Shown here: positions 1 through 7,881 of the stretch, piece by piece | Position numbering within the stretch: position 1 is the stretch's first letter | How the letters are laid out: the number at the start of each line of letters is the position of its first letter | NCBI RefSeq assembly: GCF_022921075.1 | Contig: NZ_CP095050.1 | Coordinates: forward strand, 4,836,001 to 4,900,000 | Source of the DNA: Hymenobacter sp. 5317J-9 | Lineage (GTDB): Bacteria; Bacteroidota; Bacteroidia; Cytophagales; Hymenobacteraceae | Length of the DNA stretch: 64,000 nt | Direction: 5' to 3' | Notes under the pieces: model-generated | The model's input: only the letters and a program-made list of their open reading frames with translations | Databases searched by the model: none | Told to the model about the DNA's origin: nothing | Translations under genes and position numbers: made by a program

Positions 1-7
1 TTTTTTA

Positions 8-38
8 TTGGCCAGGCTATCCTTTCTCTGTACTTTTC
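8..38 (+). promoter_or_regulatory. Candidate Bacteroidota promoter upstream of the first gene
   Basis: TTG at 8-10, a 20-bp spacer, then TACTTTTC at 31-38. This matches the Bacteroidota -33/-7 pattern (TTTG, 19-21 bp, TAnnTTTG) with one mismatch in the -7 box. It lies about 55 bp before the ATG at 92. Function is inferred from the pattern only. Confidence 0.45.
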
Positions 39-91
39 AGGCTTGAATTCCGTAAGACGTTATTAGAGCCACGTTAGAATAGTCTGATTCC

Positions 92-1567
92 ATGATAAGA
101 TTTTTACTTGCCGCCATTTTTCTAGCCACTTCCGTGCTTGGCGCCGCGGCGGCTACCCCGCCCGTAGCCGCCGCTCCGCTCAACGGCCAGTGGAAGGGCC
201 CGCTGAAGCTGCTCGGCGGCCAGATTACGGTGGTCATCACCATTGTGCCGCTCACCAACGGCACCTACTACGGCGCCCTCGATGCGCCCCAGCAGCGCAT
301 CAGCCGCATGCCGGTGGAGGTTGAGTTGAAAGGAGCTGACCTCACCCTGCGCATCGAGCAGGCGGGCAGCAGCTTTGTGGGCAAGGTGCTGGAAGGAGGC
401 GCCAAGCTTAGCGGCACTTGGACGCAGCCGGGCGTGAAATCGGCCATGGTGCTCACGCGCAGCCTGGCCGGCGCAGCGCCCACCAAGCTGCGAATTGCCC
501 CGCCCTACCGCGAAAACCAAATCACTTTTAAGAACCCCAGCACCCGGCAGAAGCTGGGCGGCACGCTCACGGTGCCGGCCGGCGAAGGCCCCTTCCCGGC
601 CGTGGTGCTCCTCTCCGATTCGGGCCCCCAGAACCGCGACGTGGAAGTGACAGGCTACCGCATGTTTGGCCAGCTGGCCGACTACCTCACCCGCCACGGC
701 ATCGCCGTGCTGCGCTTTGACGACCGCGGCGTGGGCCAGAGCGGCGGCGTGTATGCCAACGCCACCACCGCCGACCTGGTGAGCGACGCCCAGGCGGCGC
801 TGGCCTTTGTGCGCACCCGGCCGCTCATTGCGCCGGGCCGGGTGGGCCTGCTCGGGCACGGCGAGGGCGCCAACGTGGCCCTGCTCACGGCCGCCGCGCC
901 GGGCCGCGCGCCGGCCTTTGTGGTGTCGCTGGCCGGCTACGGGCAGCCGGGCTACGACGTGCTGCTGCGCCAGCAGGGCGAAATCATGCGCCTGATTGGG
1001 GCCGACCCCGCCCAAGTGAAAGCCGCCCAGGACGTGTACCAGCGCACGGTGAGCGTCATTCGCCAGACGCCCGACGATGCAGCAGCCCGCGCCAAGGTGG
1101 TGAGCCTGCTCAGCGGCGCCAACACCGGGTTCGACGCCGGCATGGCCCGCGCCCGCGCCGTGCAGCTCACCTCGCCCTGGGCCCGCTATTTCTTCGACTT
1201 CGACCCGCAGGTGCAATTGGCCAAGGTGCAAAGCCCGGTGCTGCTGCTCAACGGCACGGCCGACCTGCAGGTATCGGCCCGCCGCAACATGACGCTGCTG
1301 CACCGGGGCCTGCGCCGCGCCCACCGCAGCGTGACGTCGGTGCGGCTCGACGGCGTGAACCACCTGTTTCAGCCCTCGCCGGCCCAATGGCCGCTGGTGA
1401 ACGGCCAGCAGCAGGCCACGTTCTCGCCCATCGCGCTGAAAAAAATTCAGGATTGGGTGGCGCTCGAAACCAAGGTGCCCGCCATTCCGGTGCCCGCGCC
1501 GGCCAAGCGCCCGGCCGCCGAGCCCAAGGTGGCCAAGTCGGCCGGCCCGGCCCGCCCCCGCGGCTAA
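92..1567 (+). CDS. Secreted alpha/beta-hydrolase family protein with degenerate nucleophile elbow
   Basis: 491 residues. An N-terminal signal peptide (first ~21 residues, ending AAA) indicates export. Residues ~30-130 form a small beta-rich domain, followed by an alpha/beta-hydrolase fold of the kind found in Bacteroidota hydrolases that carry a GHSEG nucleophile motif. Here the motif reads GHGEG: residue 257, where the serine should be, is glycine (codon ggc at 860-862). The acid (NGTADLQV) and the histidine (DGVNHLFQ) are both retained. The C-terminus is a Pro/Ala/Lys-rich tail. The frame is intact, so this may be a pseudoenzyme or a binding protein; hydrolase activity should not be assumed. 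Confidence 0.8.
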   Translation: MIRFLLAAIFLATSVLGAAAATPPVAAAPLNGQWKGPLKLLGGQITVVITIVPLTNGTYYGALDAPQQRISRMPVEVELKGADLTLRIEQAGSSFVGKVLEGGAKLSGTWTQPGVKSAMVLTRSLAGAAPTKLRIAPPYRENQITFKNPSTRQKLGGTLTVPAGEGPFPAVVLLSDSGPQNRDVEVTGYRMFGQLADYLTRHGIAVLRFDDRGVGQSGGVYANATTADLVSDAQAALAFVRTRPLIAPGRVGLLGHGEGANVALLTAAAPGRAPAFVVSLAGYGQPGYDVLLRQQGEIMRLIGADPAQVKAAQDVYQRTVSVIRQTPDDAAARAKVVSLLSGANTGFDAGMARARAVQLTSPWARYFFDFDPQVQLAKVQSPVLLLNGTADLQVSARRNMTLLHRGLRRAHRSVTSVRLDGVNHLFQPSPAQWPLVNGQQQATFSPIALKKIQDWVALETKVPAIPVPAPAKRPAAEPKVAKSAGPARPRG

Positions 1568-1599
1568 GGGCCAGCCAATAGACGAAGTACCACCCCGGC

Positions 1600-1632
1600 G
1601 CGGCCGCGAAGCACAAATTGCTTCGCGGCCGC
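1600..1632. other. Strong perfect hairpin between two co-directional genes
   Basis: A 14-bp perfect GC-rich stem (1600-1613 with 1619-1632) around a 5-nt loop. No T-run follows, so it is not a classical intrinsic terminator. It could stabilise the 3' end of the upstream mRNA or act with Rho. Confidence 0.5.
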
Positions 1633-1767
1633 ACTGCGTTGGGCCTGGCTATTGGTTTGGTTTTTTGGCTTATACTTGCTTCTGCTAATCCGGCTCAACG
1701 TACGTTTTGTTGCGGGCCGCAATCTTCTCTCTTCTACCTCATTCACGCCCCCTCACGGGGACTTCCC

Positions 1768-2820
1768 ATGGCCGCTCTGCCGCCTTCGCCCCGCCCCCGC
1801 TGGTCCTGGGACGACTCGCGCCCCATGCGCTGGGTGCGCCGCTCCTTCGGCTACTCGCGCGGCGAGGCCCGGGGGCTGGTGGGCCTGCTGGGCATCATGC
1901 TGCTGACCATTGCGGCCCCCCTCCTGCTGCGCCCCGAGCTGCCCGTGTACCTGCCCGAGGCCGACCAGAAGGGCGTGAACGAGCTGGCCGCGCAGCTCAA
2001 AGACCACCGCACCGTGGAGCAGGGCTTTGCCAGCCGCTACCCCCGGCGCGAGTTCCGGAAATTTGAGCGCAATGCGCCGCGCTACCCGGCCGTGCCGCAG
2101 GTGCGCCTCAGCCCTTTCGACCCCAACGCCCTGTCGGCCGAGGGCTGGGAGGCGCGCGGCGTGCCGCACTTTGTGGCCGCCCGCCTGGTGAAATACCGCG
2201 AGGCGGCCGGCGGCTTCAAGGCCAAGACCCAGGTGAAGAAAATGTATGGGCTCGAAGACTCGGTTTATCAGCGGCTGGCGCCGTTTATGCAATTGCCCGC
2301 CGAAGCGCCCCGGCGCGACTACGCCACCAACCGGCCTGGTCCCGATGGCAAGTTTCCGCCTTTTGCCGCCGGCGACGCGGCGGCCAAGTTTCCGCGCAAG
2401 CCCCGCAACCTCCAGCCTTTCGACCTGAACCAGGCCGATACTACCCAGCTGATGCAGATTCGGGGCATTGGCTCGGGCCGGGCCAAGTGGGTGGTGAAAT
2501 ACCGCAACCAGCTGGGCGGCTATATGCGCGAAGACCAGCTGGACGAGGTGTTTGTGCTGCGCGACGCGCCCGACCTGCGCGACAGCCTCAAGAAATACAC
2601 CTTTGTGGCGCCCGGCTTCGCCCCCAAAACCGTGAACGTGAACACGGCCACCTTCGATGAACTGTACCTGCAGCCCTACATTGGCAAACCGCGCGCGCGC
2701 CTCATCGTAGCCTACCGGCAGCAGCACGGGCCTTTCCACTCAGTGGAAGACCTCAAGCAGCTGCCCACTCTCAAGCCGGCCGACCTGGAAAAAATGCGGC
2801 CCTACGTCCGCTGCGAGTAG
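1768..2820 (+). CDS. Helix-hairpin-helix (ComEA-like) protein with N-terminal membrane anchor
   Basis: 350 residues from the ATG at 1768. The frame is open further upstream to a TTG, but that extension runs through the hairpin at 1600-1632 and is not homologous-looking. A basic N-terminus is followed by a hydrophobic segment (~residues 33-50, GLVGLLGIMLLTIAAPLLL), so it is probably inner-membrane anchored. Three HhH-type units follow: one around the KMYGLED region, one with IRGIGSGRAKWVVKYR, and a C-terminal one with PYIGKPRARLIVAYR. ComEA-like HhH domains bind DNA non-specifically and take part in uptake in competent bacteria. Whether this protein has that role here is not shown. Confidence 0.75.
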   Translation: MAALPPSPRPRWSWDDSRPMRWVRRSFGYSRGEARGLVGLLGIMLLTIAAPLLLRPELPVYLPEADQKGVNELAAQLKDHRTVEQGFASRYPRREFRKFERNAPRYPAVPQVRLSPFDPNALSAEGWEARGVPHFVAARLVKYREAAGGFKAKTQVKKMYGLEDSVYQRLAPFMQLPAEAPRRDYATNRPGPDGKFPPFAAGDAAAKFPRKPRNLQPFDLNQADTTQLMQIRGIGSGRAKWVVKYRNQLGGYMREDQLDEVFVLRDAPDLRDSLKKYTFVAPGFAPKTVNVNTATFDELYLQPYIGKPRARLIVAYRQQHGPFHSVEDLKQLPTLKPADLEKMRPYVRCE

Positions 2821-2973
2821 CAGCACCGAGAACGCATAGCGGATACATAACAGGCATGAGCACTGCCTTCAGACGGGCCAGGCAGAGCGCAGCATTTATA
2901 TATTCCAACACGCTTTCTGCCAACCATTACTCCTTCAATCTAGTATTATCAGTCCGGCTAATCCCCCTGCGCC

Positions 2974-3609
2974 ATGACTGATGATTTGACCCCTGCCACC
3001 GGCAACGGCTTGGCGGCCTCCGACGACGGCCGCCGCACCTTTATCAAGCAAGCCTCAGGACTGCTGGGGCTGGCCTTGGCTCCGCCCTTGGTGGGCCAGG
3101 CCGAGCGGCTCACGGCAATGGCCAAAAAGGTGGAGGGCGTGAGCGAAATGCGCCTGAAAGTCAACGGTGCCTTGCGCACCATCAAGGCCGAGCCCCGGGT
3201 GAGCCTGCTCGACGCCCTGCGCGAGCACCTCGACCTCACGGGCTCGAAAAAAGGCTGCGACCACGGCCAGTGCGGCGCCTGCACCGTGCTGGTGGATGGC
3301 CGCCGCGTAAATAGCTGCCTCACCCTGGCCGTGATGGCGCAGGGCAAGGAAATCACCACCGTGGAAGGCCTGGCCAAGGGCGAAGACCTGCACCCGCTGC
3401 AGCAGGCCTTCCTCGACCACGACGGCTTCCAGTGCGGCTATTGCACCCCGGGCCAGCTCATGTCGGGCGTGGCCTGCCTCAAGGAAGGCCACGCCAAAAC
3501 CGACGGCGACGTGCGCGAGTGGATGAGCGGCAACCTCTGCCGCTGCGGCGCCTACCCCAACATCGTGGCCGCCATCCGAGAGGTGGAAAAGAGCGGGTTT
3601 AAAGGATAA
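2974..3609 (+). CDS. paoA: Aldehyde oxidoreductase, [2Fe-2S] subunit (PaoA/YagT-like)
   Basis: 211 residues. The N-terminus has a twin-arginine signal (RRTFIKQ followed by a hydrophobic stretch), as in the periplasmic E. coli PaoA. A plant-type ferredoxin domain follows with the cysteine pattern GCDHGQCGACTVL...NSC, then the second [2Fe-2S] domain with FQCGYCTPGQ and NLCRCGAY. It passes electrons from the molybdenum site to the FAD subunit in xanthine-oxidase-family enzymes. It is the first gene of a three-gene set in the usual order small, FAD, molybdenum subunit. A palindromic repeat separates it from the next subunit gene. Substrate specificity (aromatic aldehydes in E. coli) is inferred. 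Confidence 0.88.
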   Translation: MTDDLTPATGNGLAASDDGRRTFIKQASGLLGLALAPPLVGQAERLTAMAKKVEGVSEMRLKVNGALRTIKAEPRVSLLDALREHLDLTGSKKGCDHGQCGACTVLVDGRRVNSCLTLAVMAQGKEITTVEGLAKGEDLHPLQQAFLDHDGFQCGYCTPGQLMSGVACLKEGHAKTDGDVREWMSGNLCRCGAYPNIVAAIREVEKSGFKG

Positions 3610-3631
3610 TTTCTAGCGCGCGATGCAGATA

Positions 3632-3733
3632 GAACGTCATGCTGAACGAAACCGAAGCATCTCTACTGCGCAACTAACCCAATCGATTGAATTACTGCTG
3701 CGGTAGAGATGCTTCGACTGCGCTCAGCATGAC
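3632..3733. repeat. Palindromic intergenic repeat, copy 1
   Basis: An imperfect inverted repeat with arms of about 35 bp beginning GTCATGCTGA and ending TCAGCATGAC. The inner arm motif is GAAGCATCTCTAC / GTAGAGATGCTTC. The loop contains CTAAcCCAATC..TTGAaTTACT, shared with copies 2 and 3. It lies between paoA and paoB. The left arm is more degenerate than the right. Confidence 0.85.
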
Positions 3734-3760
3734 CTTCTTCTCCTCTTTCGGAACCAGACC

Positions 3761-4744
3761 ATGAACAACTTCTCCTACCTCCAAACCTCGCAGGCCAAAG
3801 AAGCCGCGGCCGCCGTGACCGGCACCAAGGGCGCGGCGTTCATTGCGGGCGGCACCACGATACTGGATTTGATGAAGCTGAACGTGGAAAACCACGGCCA
3901 GCTGGTCGATATCAACCTGGTTCCCTTCAAAGGCATTGAGCTCACGGCCGACGGCCTGCGCATCGGAGCGCTGGAGCGGATGAGCGACGTGGGCGAGCAC
4001 CCGCTGGTGGTGCAGAACTTCCCGGCCATCTCGCAGTCGTTGCTGCTGGCCGCCTCGCCGCAGCTGCGCAACATGGCCAGCATTGGCGGCAATCTGCTGC
4101 AGCGCACCCGCTGCGGCTATTTCCGCGACACCGCTTTTCCGTGTAATAAACGCAACCCCGGCTCGGGCTGCCCGGCCCAGGAAGGCGAAAACCGAGGACT
4201 GGCCATTCTGGGTGGCAGCAAGGCCTGCATCGCCACCCACCCCGGCGACCTGGGAGTGGCCCTGGCCGCCCTCGATGCCGTGCTGTTGCTCGAAAACGCC
4301 AAGGGCAAGCAGCGCCGCGTGCCGCTGGTCGATTTCCACCTGATGCCCGGCAGCACTCCCCAGCGCGAAACCGTGCTGGAACCCGGCGAGCTGATTGTGT
4401 CGGTGACGGTGCCAGCGGCGGCCCACGCCCGCAAGTCGATGTACATGAAAGTGCGTGACCGAGCTTCGTATGCATTCGCGCTGGCTTCGGCCGCGGTGGG
4501 GCTGGAGGTGCAGGGCGGGCAGATTCGGGCGGCGCGGGTGGCGCTGGGCGGCGTGGGCACCAAGCCCTGGCGCTCGGTGGCAGCCGAGAAAATACTGACC
4601 GGTGCTCCGGCCACCGAAGCCACGTTTCGGGCGGCGGCCGCGGCGGCGGTGAAAGACGCCCAGCCCCGCGAGCAAAACCGCTTCAAAGTAGAGCTGGCGC
4701 AGAATACGCTGGTGCAGGCGCTGCTGGAATTATCGGCGGCGTAG
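3761..4744 (+). CDS. paoB: Aldehyde oxidoreductase, FAD-binding subunit with [4Fe-4S] insert (PaoB/YagS-like)
   Basis: 327 residues. The N-terminal FAD-binding PCMH-type domain includes FIAGGTTILDLMK and ASPQLRNMASIGGN. An insertion carries four cysteines (residues 118, 128, 137 and 156, motif RCGYFRD...PC...GSGC...KAC). This is the signature of the PaoB-type subunits that hold an extra [4Fe-4S] cluster. The C-terminal CO-dehydrogenase flavoprotein domain follows. There is no signal peptide, consistent with co-export on the Tat signal of the small subunit. Palindromic repeats lie on both sides, which could uncouple expression of the subunits. Confidence 0.87.
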   Translation: MNNFSYLQTSQAKEAAAAVTGTKGAAFIAGGTTILDLMKLNVENHGQLVDINLVPFKGIELTADGLRIGALERMSDVGEHPLVVQNFPAISQSLLLAASPQLRNMASIGGNLLQRTRCGYFRDTAFPCNKRNPGSGCPAQEGENRGLAILGGSKACIATHPGDLGVALAALDAVLLLENAKGKQRRVPLVDFHLMPGSTPQRETVLEPGELIVSVTVPAAAHARKSMYMKVRDRASYAFALASAAVGLEVQGGQIRAARVALGGVGTKPWRSVAAEKILTGAPATEATFRAAAAAAVKDAQPREQNRFKVELAQNTLVQALLELSAA

Positions 4745-4755
4745 GCGATTCTATA

Positions 4756-4855
4756 GAACGTCATGCAGAGCGCAGCGAAGTATCTCGCGTGCATTGCTAA
4801 TCCAATCTTTTGATTTACTACCACAGGCGAGATGCTTCGCTGCGCTCTGCATGAC
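4756..4855. repeat. Palindromic intergenic repeat, copy 2
   Basis: Arms of about 32 bp, GTCATGCAGAGCGCAGCGAAG... paired with the complementary right arm ending CTGCATGAC. It belongs to the CAGAG-type subfamily together with copy 8. The loop (CTAATCCAATC..TTGATTTACT) closely resembles that of copy 1. It sits between paoB and paoC. Confidence 0.87.
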
Positions 4856-4890
4856 GGCCCGATGGGTCGTTCTAACCAATTCCAACGGTC

Positions 4891-7221
4891 ATGGAACACG
4901 AACCCGCTTTTTTCGAAACCTCGCCCACGCCCAGCGTAGTAGGCAAGCCCCTAAACCGCGTGGACGGTCGCGACAAGGTGATGGGCAAGGCCAAATACTC
5001 GGCCGAATACCCGCTGCCGGGCCTCACCTACGGCGTGCTCAAAACCAGCGACATTGCCAAAGGCCGCGTCCAGAGCATCGACGCCAGTGCGGCGCTGCGG
5101 GAGCCGGGCGTGCTGGCCGTGTTCACGCACCTTAACCTGCCCAAGCTGGCCAAAACACCCAACGACGCCGACGGCAAAAAAGCCATTGGCGCGCCTATGG
5201 GCTTCCTGCCGCTGACGTCGGACGTCATTCACTACGCCGGCCAGCCCGTGGCCGTGGTGGTGGCCGACACCTTTGAACGCGCCACCCAGGCCGCGGCCTT
5301 GGTGCGCGTGAGCTACGCCGCCGAGGCGCCCATTGCGGCCTACACCGACAAGCGCGCCCAGCGGTTCAACCCCGAAAAAATTCAGGACGGCAAGGCCGAC
5401 GGCTACACCCGCCGCGGCGATGCCCAAGCCGCCATGGCCGCCGCGCCCGTGCAGCTCACGGCCGTGTACACGCACGCCATAAACCACCACAACCCCATGG
5501 AGCCGGGCGCCACCACGGCCATTTGGGAAGCCCCCGACCGGCTGACGGTGTACGAATCGACCCAGGGCGTGACGCGCACGCAGAAGTCGCTGTCGGCTTA
5601 CTTCGGCCTGCCGCAGGACCAGGTGCGCGTCGTGACCAAGTACCTCGGCGGGGGCTTCGGCTGCAAGGGCTCGTGCTGGCCCCACACCGTGCTCACGGCC
5701 CAGGCCGCCAAGGGCGTGGGCCGGCCGGTGAAGCTGGTTCTGAGCCGCAAGCAACAGTTCACGAGCATGGGCCACCGCGAAGACCAAACCCAGACCCTGC
5801 GCCTGGGAGCTTCCAAAGAAGGCAAGCTGCTGGCCCTGATTCACGAGAAAACCTCCACCACCTCGCCCTGGGACAATTACGCCGAGGCCAACAGCAAAAT
5901 CATCAACCTGCTGTACGACTGCCCCACGTTTGAGTCGCACTACGAACTGGCGCGGGCCAATGTGATGACGTCCACCTTCACCCGCGCCCCAGGCGAGGCC
6001 CCGGGCTCGTTTGCCATCGAGTGCCTGATGGACGACCTGGCCTACCGGCTGGGCAAGGACCCCATCGAGATTCGTCTGCTGAACTACGCCGAAAAGGACC
6101 CCAGCACCGGCAAACCCTGGAGCAGCAAGAGCCTGAAGCAGTGCTACGCCCGCGGTGCCGAGCTATTTGGCTGGAGCAAGCGCAACCCCAAAGCCGGCGC
6201 CACCCGCAATGGCCGCCTGCTGGTGGGCATGGGCATGGCCACGGCCAGCTACCCGGTGCACAACTCGCAGGGCACCGCCCGCGTGCGCCTCTACGCCGAC
6301 GGCCACGCCGTGGTGCAAAGCGGCGCCACCGACCTCGGCACCGGTACCTACACCGTGATGACGCAGGTTGCGGCCGACTCGCTGGGCCTGGCGCCCGAAA
6401 AAATCCGTTTCGAGCTGGGCGATACCAAATTGCCCACCGCGCCCAACTCGGGCGGCTCGGTGGCGGCGGGCACGGTGTCGTCGTCGGTGTACATGGCGGC
6501 GCAGGACGTGTGGGAGCGCCTCACCAAAATGGCTATTAAAGACCCCAAGTCCCCGCTTTTCCAGGCCAAAGCCGAAGACGTGGCGATGGAAAAAGGCCGC
6601 CTGCAATTGAAGAAGGATGCATCGAAAGGCGAAGACTTTAAAGCCCTGATGAAGCGCGCCGGCATCGACGACATCGAGGGTAGCGGGCAGGGCAAGTACG
6701 GCGCCGGCTACGAGGCCGGGCAGGCAGCGTCCACCGCGCCGGAGTCGCGCAAGGACTCGGCGGGGCAGCATTCTATGCATTCCTTTGGCGCGCATTTCTG
6801 CGAGGTGCAGGTCGACCCCGATTTGGGCACCGTGCGCGTCACGCGCTGGGTGAGCGTGCACGGCGCCGGTCGGATTCTAAACGCCAAGACGGCCCGCAGC
6901 CAGATTATCGGCGGCAGCATTTTCGGCATCGGCGCGGCCCTGATGGAAGCCACCGCCCGCGACCCGCACTACGCCCGCTATACCAACGCCGACCTCGGCG
7001 ATTATCACATCCCGGTGAACGCCGACATTCCGGACATGACCGTGGAATTCATCGACGAGCACGACCCCTACATCAACGCCATGGGCGTGAAGGGCATCGG
7101 CGAGATTTCGATGGTGGGCGTATCGGCCGCTGTGGCCAATGCCGTGTTTCACGCCACCGGCAAGCGCGTGCGCGACCTGCCCATCACCCCCGATAAGATT
7201 TTGGGCACAAAATCCGTTTAG
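4891..7221 (+). CDS. paoC: Aldehyde oxidoreductase, molybdenum-binding subunit (PaoC/YagR-like)
   Basis: 776 residues, the usual length for this subunit family. The N-terminal aldehyde oxidase a/b hammerhead domain begins around GRDKVMGKAKYSAEYPLPG. The molybdopterin-binding domain contains KYLGGGFGCKG and ends with KGIGEISMVG, which carries the glutamate expected to act as catalytic base. There is no own signal peptide. The enzyme hydroxylates aldehydes to carboxylic acids using a molybdopterin cytosine dinucleotide cofactor in the PaoABC group. The next gene, 3 bp downstream, encodes a MocA-like cytidylyltransferase that would make that cofactor. Confidence 0.88.
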   Translation: MEHEPAFFETSPTPSVVGKPLNRVDGRDKVMGKAKYSAEYPLPGLTYGVLKTSDIAKGRVQSIDASAALREPGVLAVFTHLNLPKLAKTPNDADGKKAIGAPMGFLPLTSDVIHYAGQPVAVVVADTFERATQAAALVRVSYAAEAPIAAYTDKRAQRFNPEKIQDGKADGYTRRGDAQAAMAAAPVQLTAVYTHAINHHNPMEPGATTAIWEAPDRLTVYESTQGVTRTQKSLSAYFGLPQDQVRVVTKYLGGGFGCKGSCWPHTVLTAQAAKGVGRPVKLVLSRKQQFTSMGHREDQTQTLRLGASKEGKLLALIHEKTSTTSPWDNYAEANSKIINLLYDCPTFESHYELARANVMTSTFTRAPGEAPGSFAIECLMDDLAYRLGKDPIEIRLLNYAEKDPSTGKPWSSKSLKQCYARGAELFGWSKRNPKAGATRNGRLLVGMGMATASYPVHNSQGTARVRLYADGHAVVQSGATDLGTGTYTVMTQVAADSLGLAPEKIRFELGDTKLPTAPNSGGSVAAGTVSSSVYMAAQDVWERLTKMAIKDPKSPLFQAKAEDVAMEKGRLQLKKDASKGEDFKALMKRAGIDDIEGSGQGKYGAGYEAGQAASTAPESRKDSAGQHSMHSFGAHFCEVQVDPDLGTVRVTRWVSVHGAGRILNAKTARSQIIGGSIFGIGAALMEATARDPHYARYTNADLGDYHIPVNADIPDMTVEFIDEHDPYINAMGVKGIGEISMVGVSAAVANAVFHATGKRVRDLPITPDKILGTKSV

Positions 7222-7224
7222 GCA

Positions 7225-7857
7225 ATGGCTGCCCCTGAGTCCACCGCCAGCGCCACTGCTTCGGCTGCCACCGAGCCGGTGGCGCTGGTACTGTTAGCCG
7301 CCGGCGCCTCCACCCGCATGGGGCGCCCCAAGCAGCTCCTCTCCTACCGCGGCCGCACGCTGCTGCGCCACGCTGCCGAAACGGCCGTAGCCAGCGGCTG
7401 CACGCCCATTGTGCTGGTGACGGGCGCCGTGCACGAGGCGTTGGCCGCCGAGGTAGCGGGCCTGCCCGTGCAGGTGGTGCACAACCCCGATTGGGAAACC
7501 GGCATGGCGTCCTCCATCCGCGCGGGCCTGGCAGCAGCTCAGCCAACCGAGCCGGCGGCGGTGCTCATCATGCTCAGCGACCAGCCTCACCTGACGCCGG
7601 AGCTGCTGCGGGAGCTGGTGCAGCGGCAGCGCCAAGCCCGGGCGCCCATCGCGGCGGCGGCCTACGGCGACGCGCTGGGCGTGCCCGCCGTGTTCGACCG
7701 GGCCTTGTTTTCTCAGCTTATGGAGCTGCGTGGCCAGGCCGGCGCCGGCCGCCTCATTGCCAGCTACGGGCCCGCCGTGGAGCGCATTGCGTTTCCGGCC
7801 GGTTTGCTTGATGTAGACACGCCGGAGCAATACGCCGCGCTGCTGCAGAACGGGTAG
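7225..7857 (+). CDS. mocA: Molybdenum cofactor cytidylyltransferase-like protein (MocA/NTP transferase family)
   Basis: 210 residues; the start codon lies 3 bp after the paoC stop, so the two are translationally linked. The N-terminal nucleotide-binding motif LAAGASTRMGRPKQLL is the MobA/MocA signature. MIMLSDQPHL provides the metal-binding DQP motif and PAVFDRALF is also typical. MocA joins CMP to molybdopterin for xanthine-oxidase-type enzymes, which fits the neighbouring paoABC genes. A guanylyltransferase role (MobA) cannot be excluded from sequence, but the context favours MocA. No XdhC/PaoD-type chaperone gene is present in the window. Confidence 0.8.
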   Translation: MAAPESTASATASAATEPVALVLLAAGASTRMGRPKQLLSYRGRTLLRHAAETAVASGCTPIVLVTGAVHEALAAEVAGLPVQVVHNPDWETGMASSIRAGLAAAQPTEPAAVLIMLSDQPHLTPELLRELVQRQRQARAPIAAAAYGDALGVPAVFDRALFSQLMELRGQAGAGRLIASYGPAVERIAFPAGLLDVDTPEQYAALLQNG

Positions 7858-7881
7858 CGCCACGGCAACAAGCCCCCGCAC

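Noticed and set aside
122..1387. Long antisense open frame (421 codons) opposite the first hydrolase gene, and many similar antisense frames throughout
   Set aside because: GC-rich coding DNA leaves long open shadow frames. Their translations are rich in His, Arg, Gly and Ala, match no family and overlap well-supported genes.
1618..1767. Longer N-terminus for the HhH protein from a TTG at 1618
   Set aside because: It starts inside the hairpin at 1600-1632 and adds a segment without the expected character; the ATG at 1768 starts just before the conserved part.
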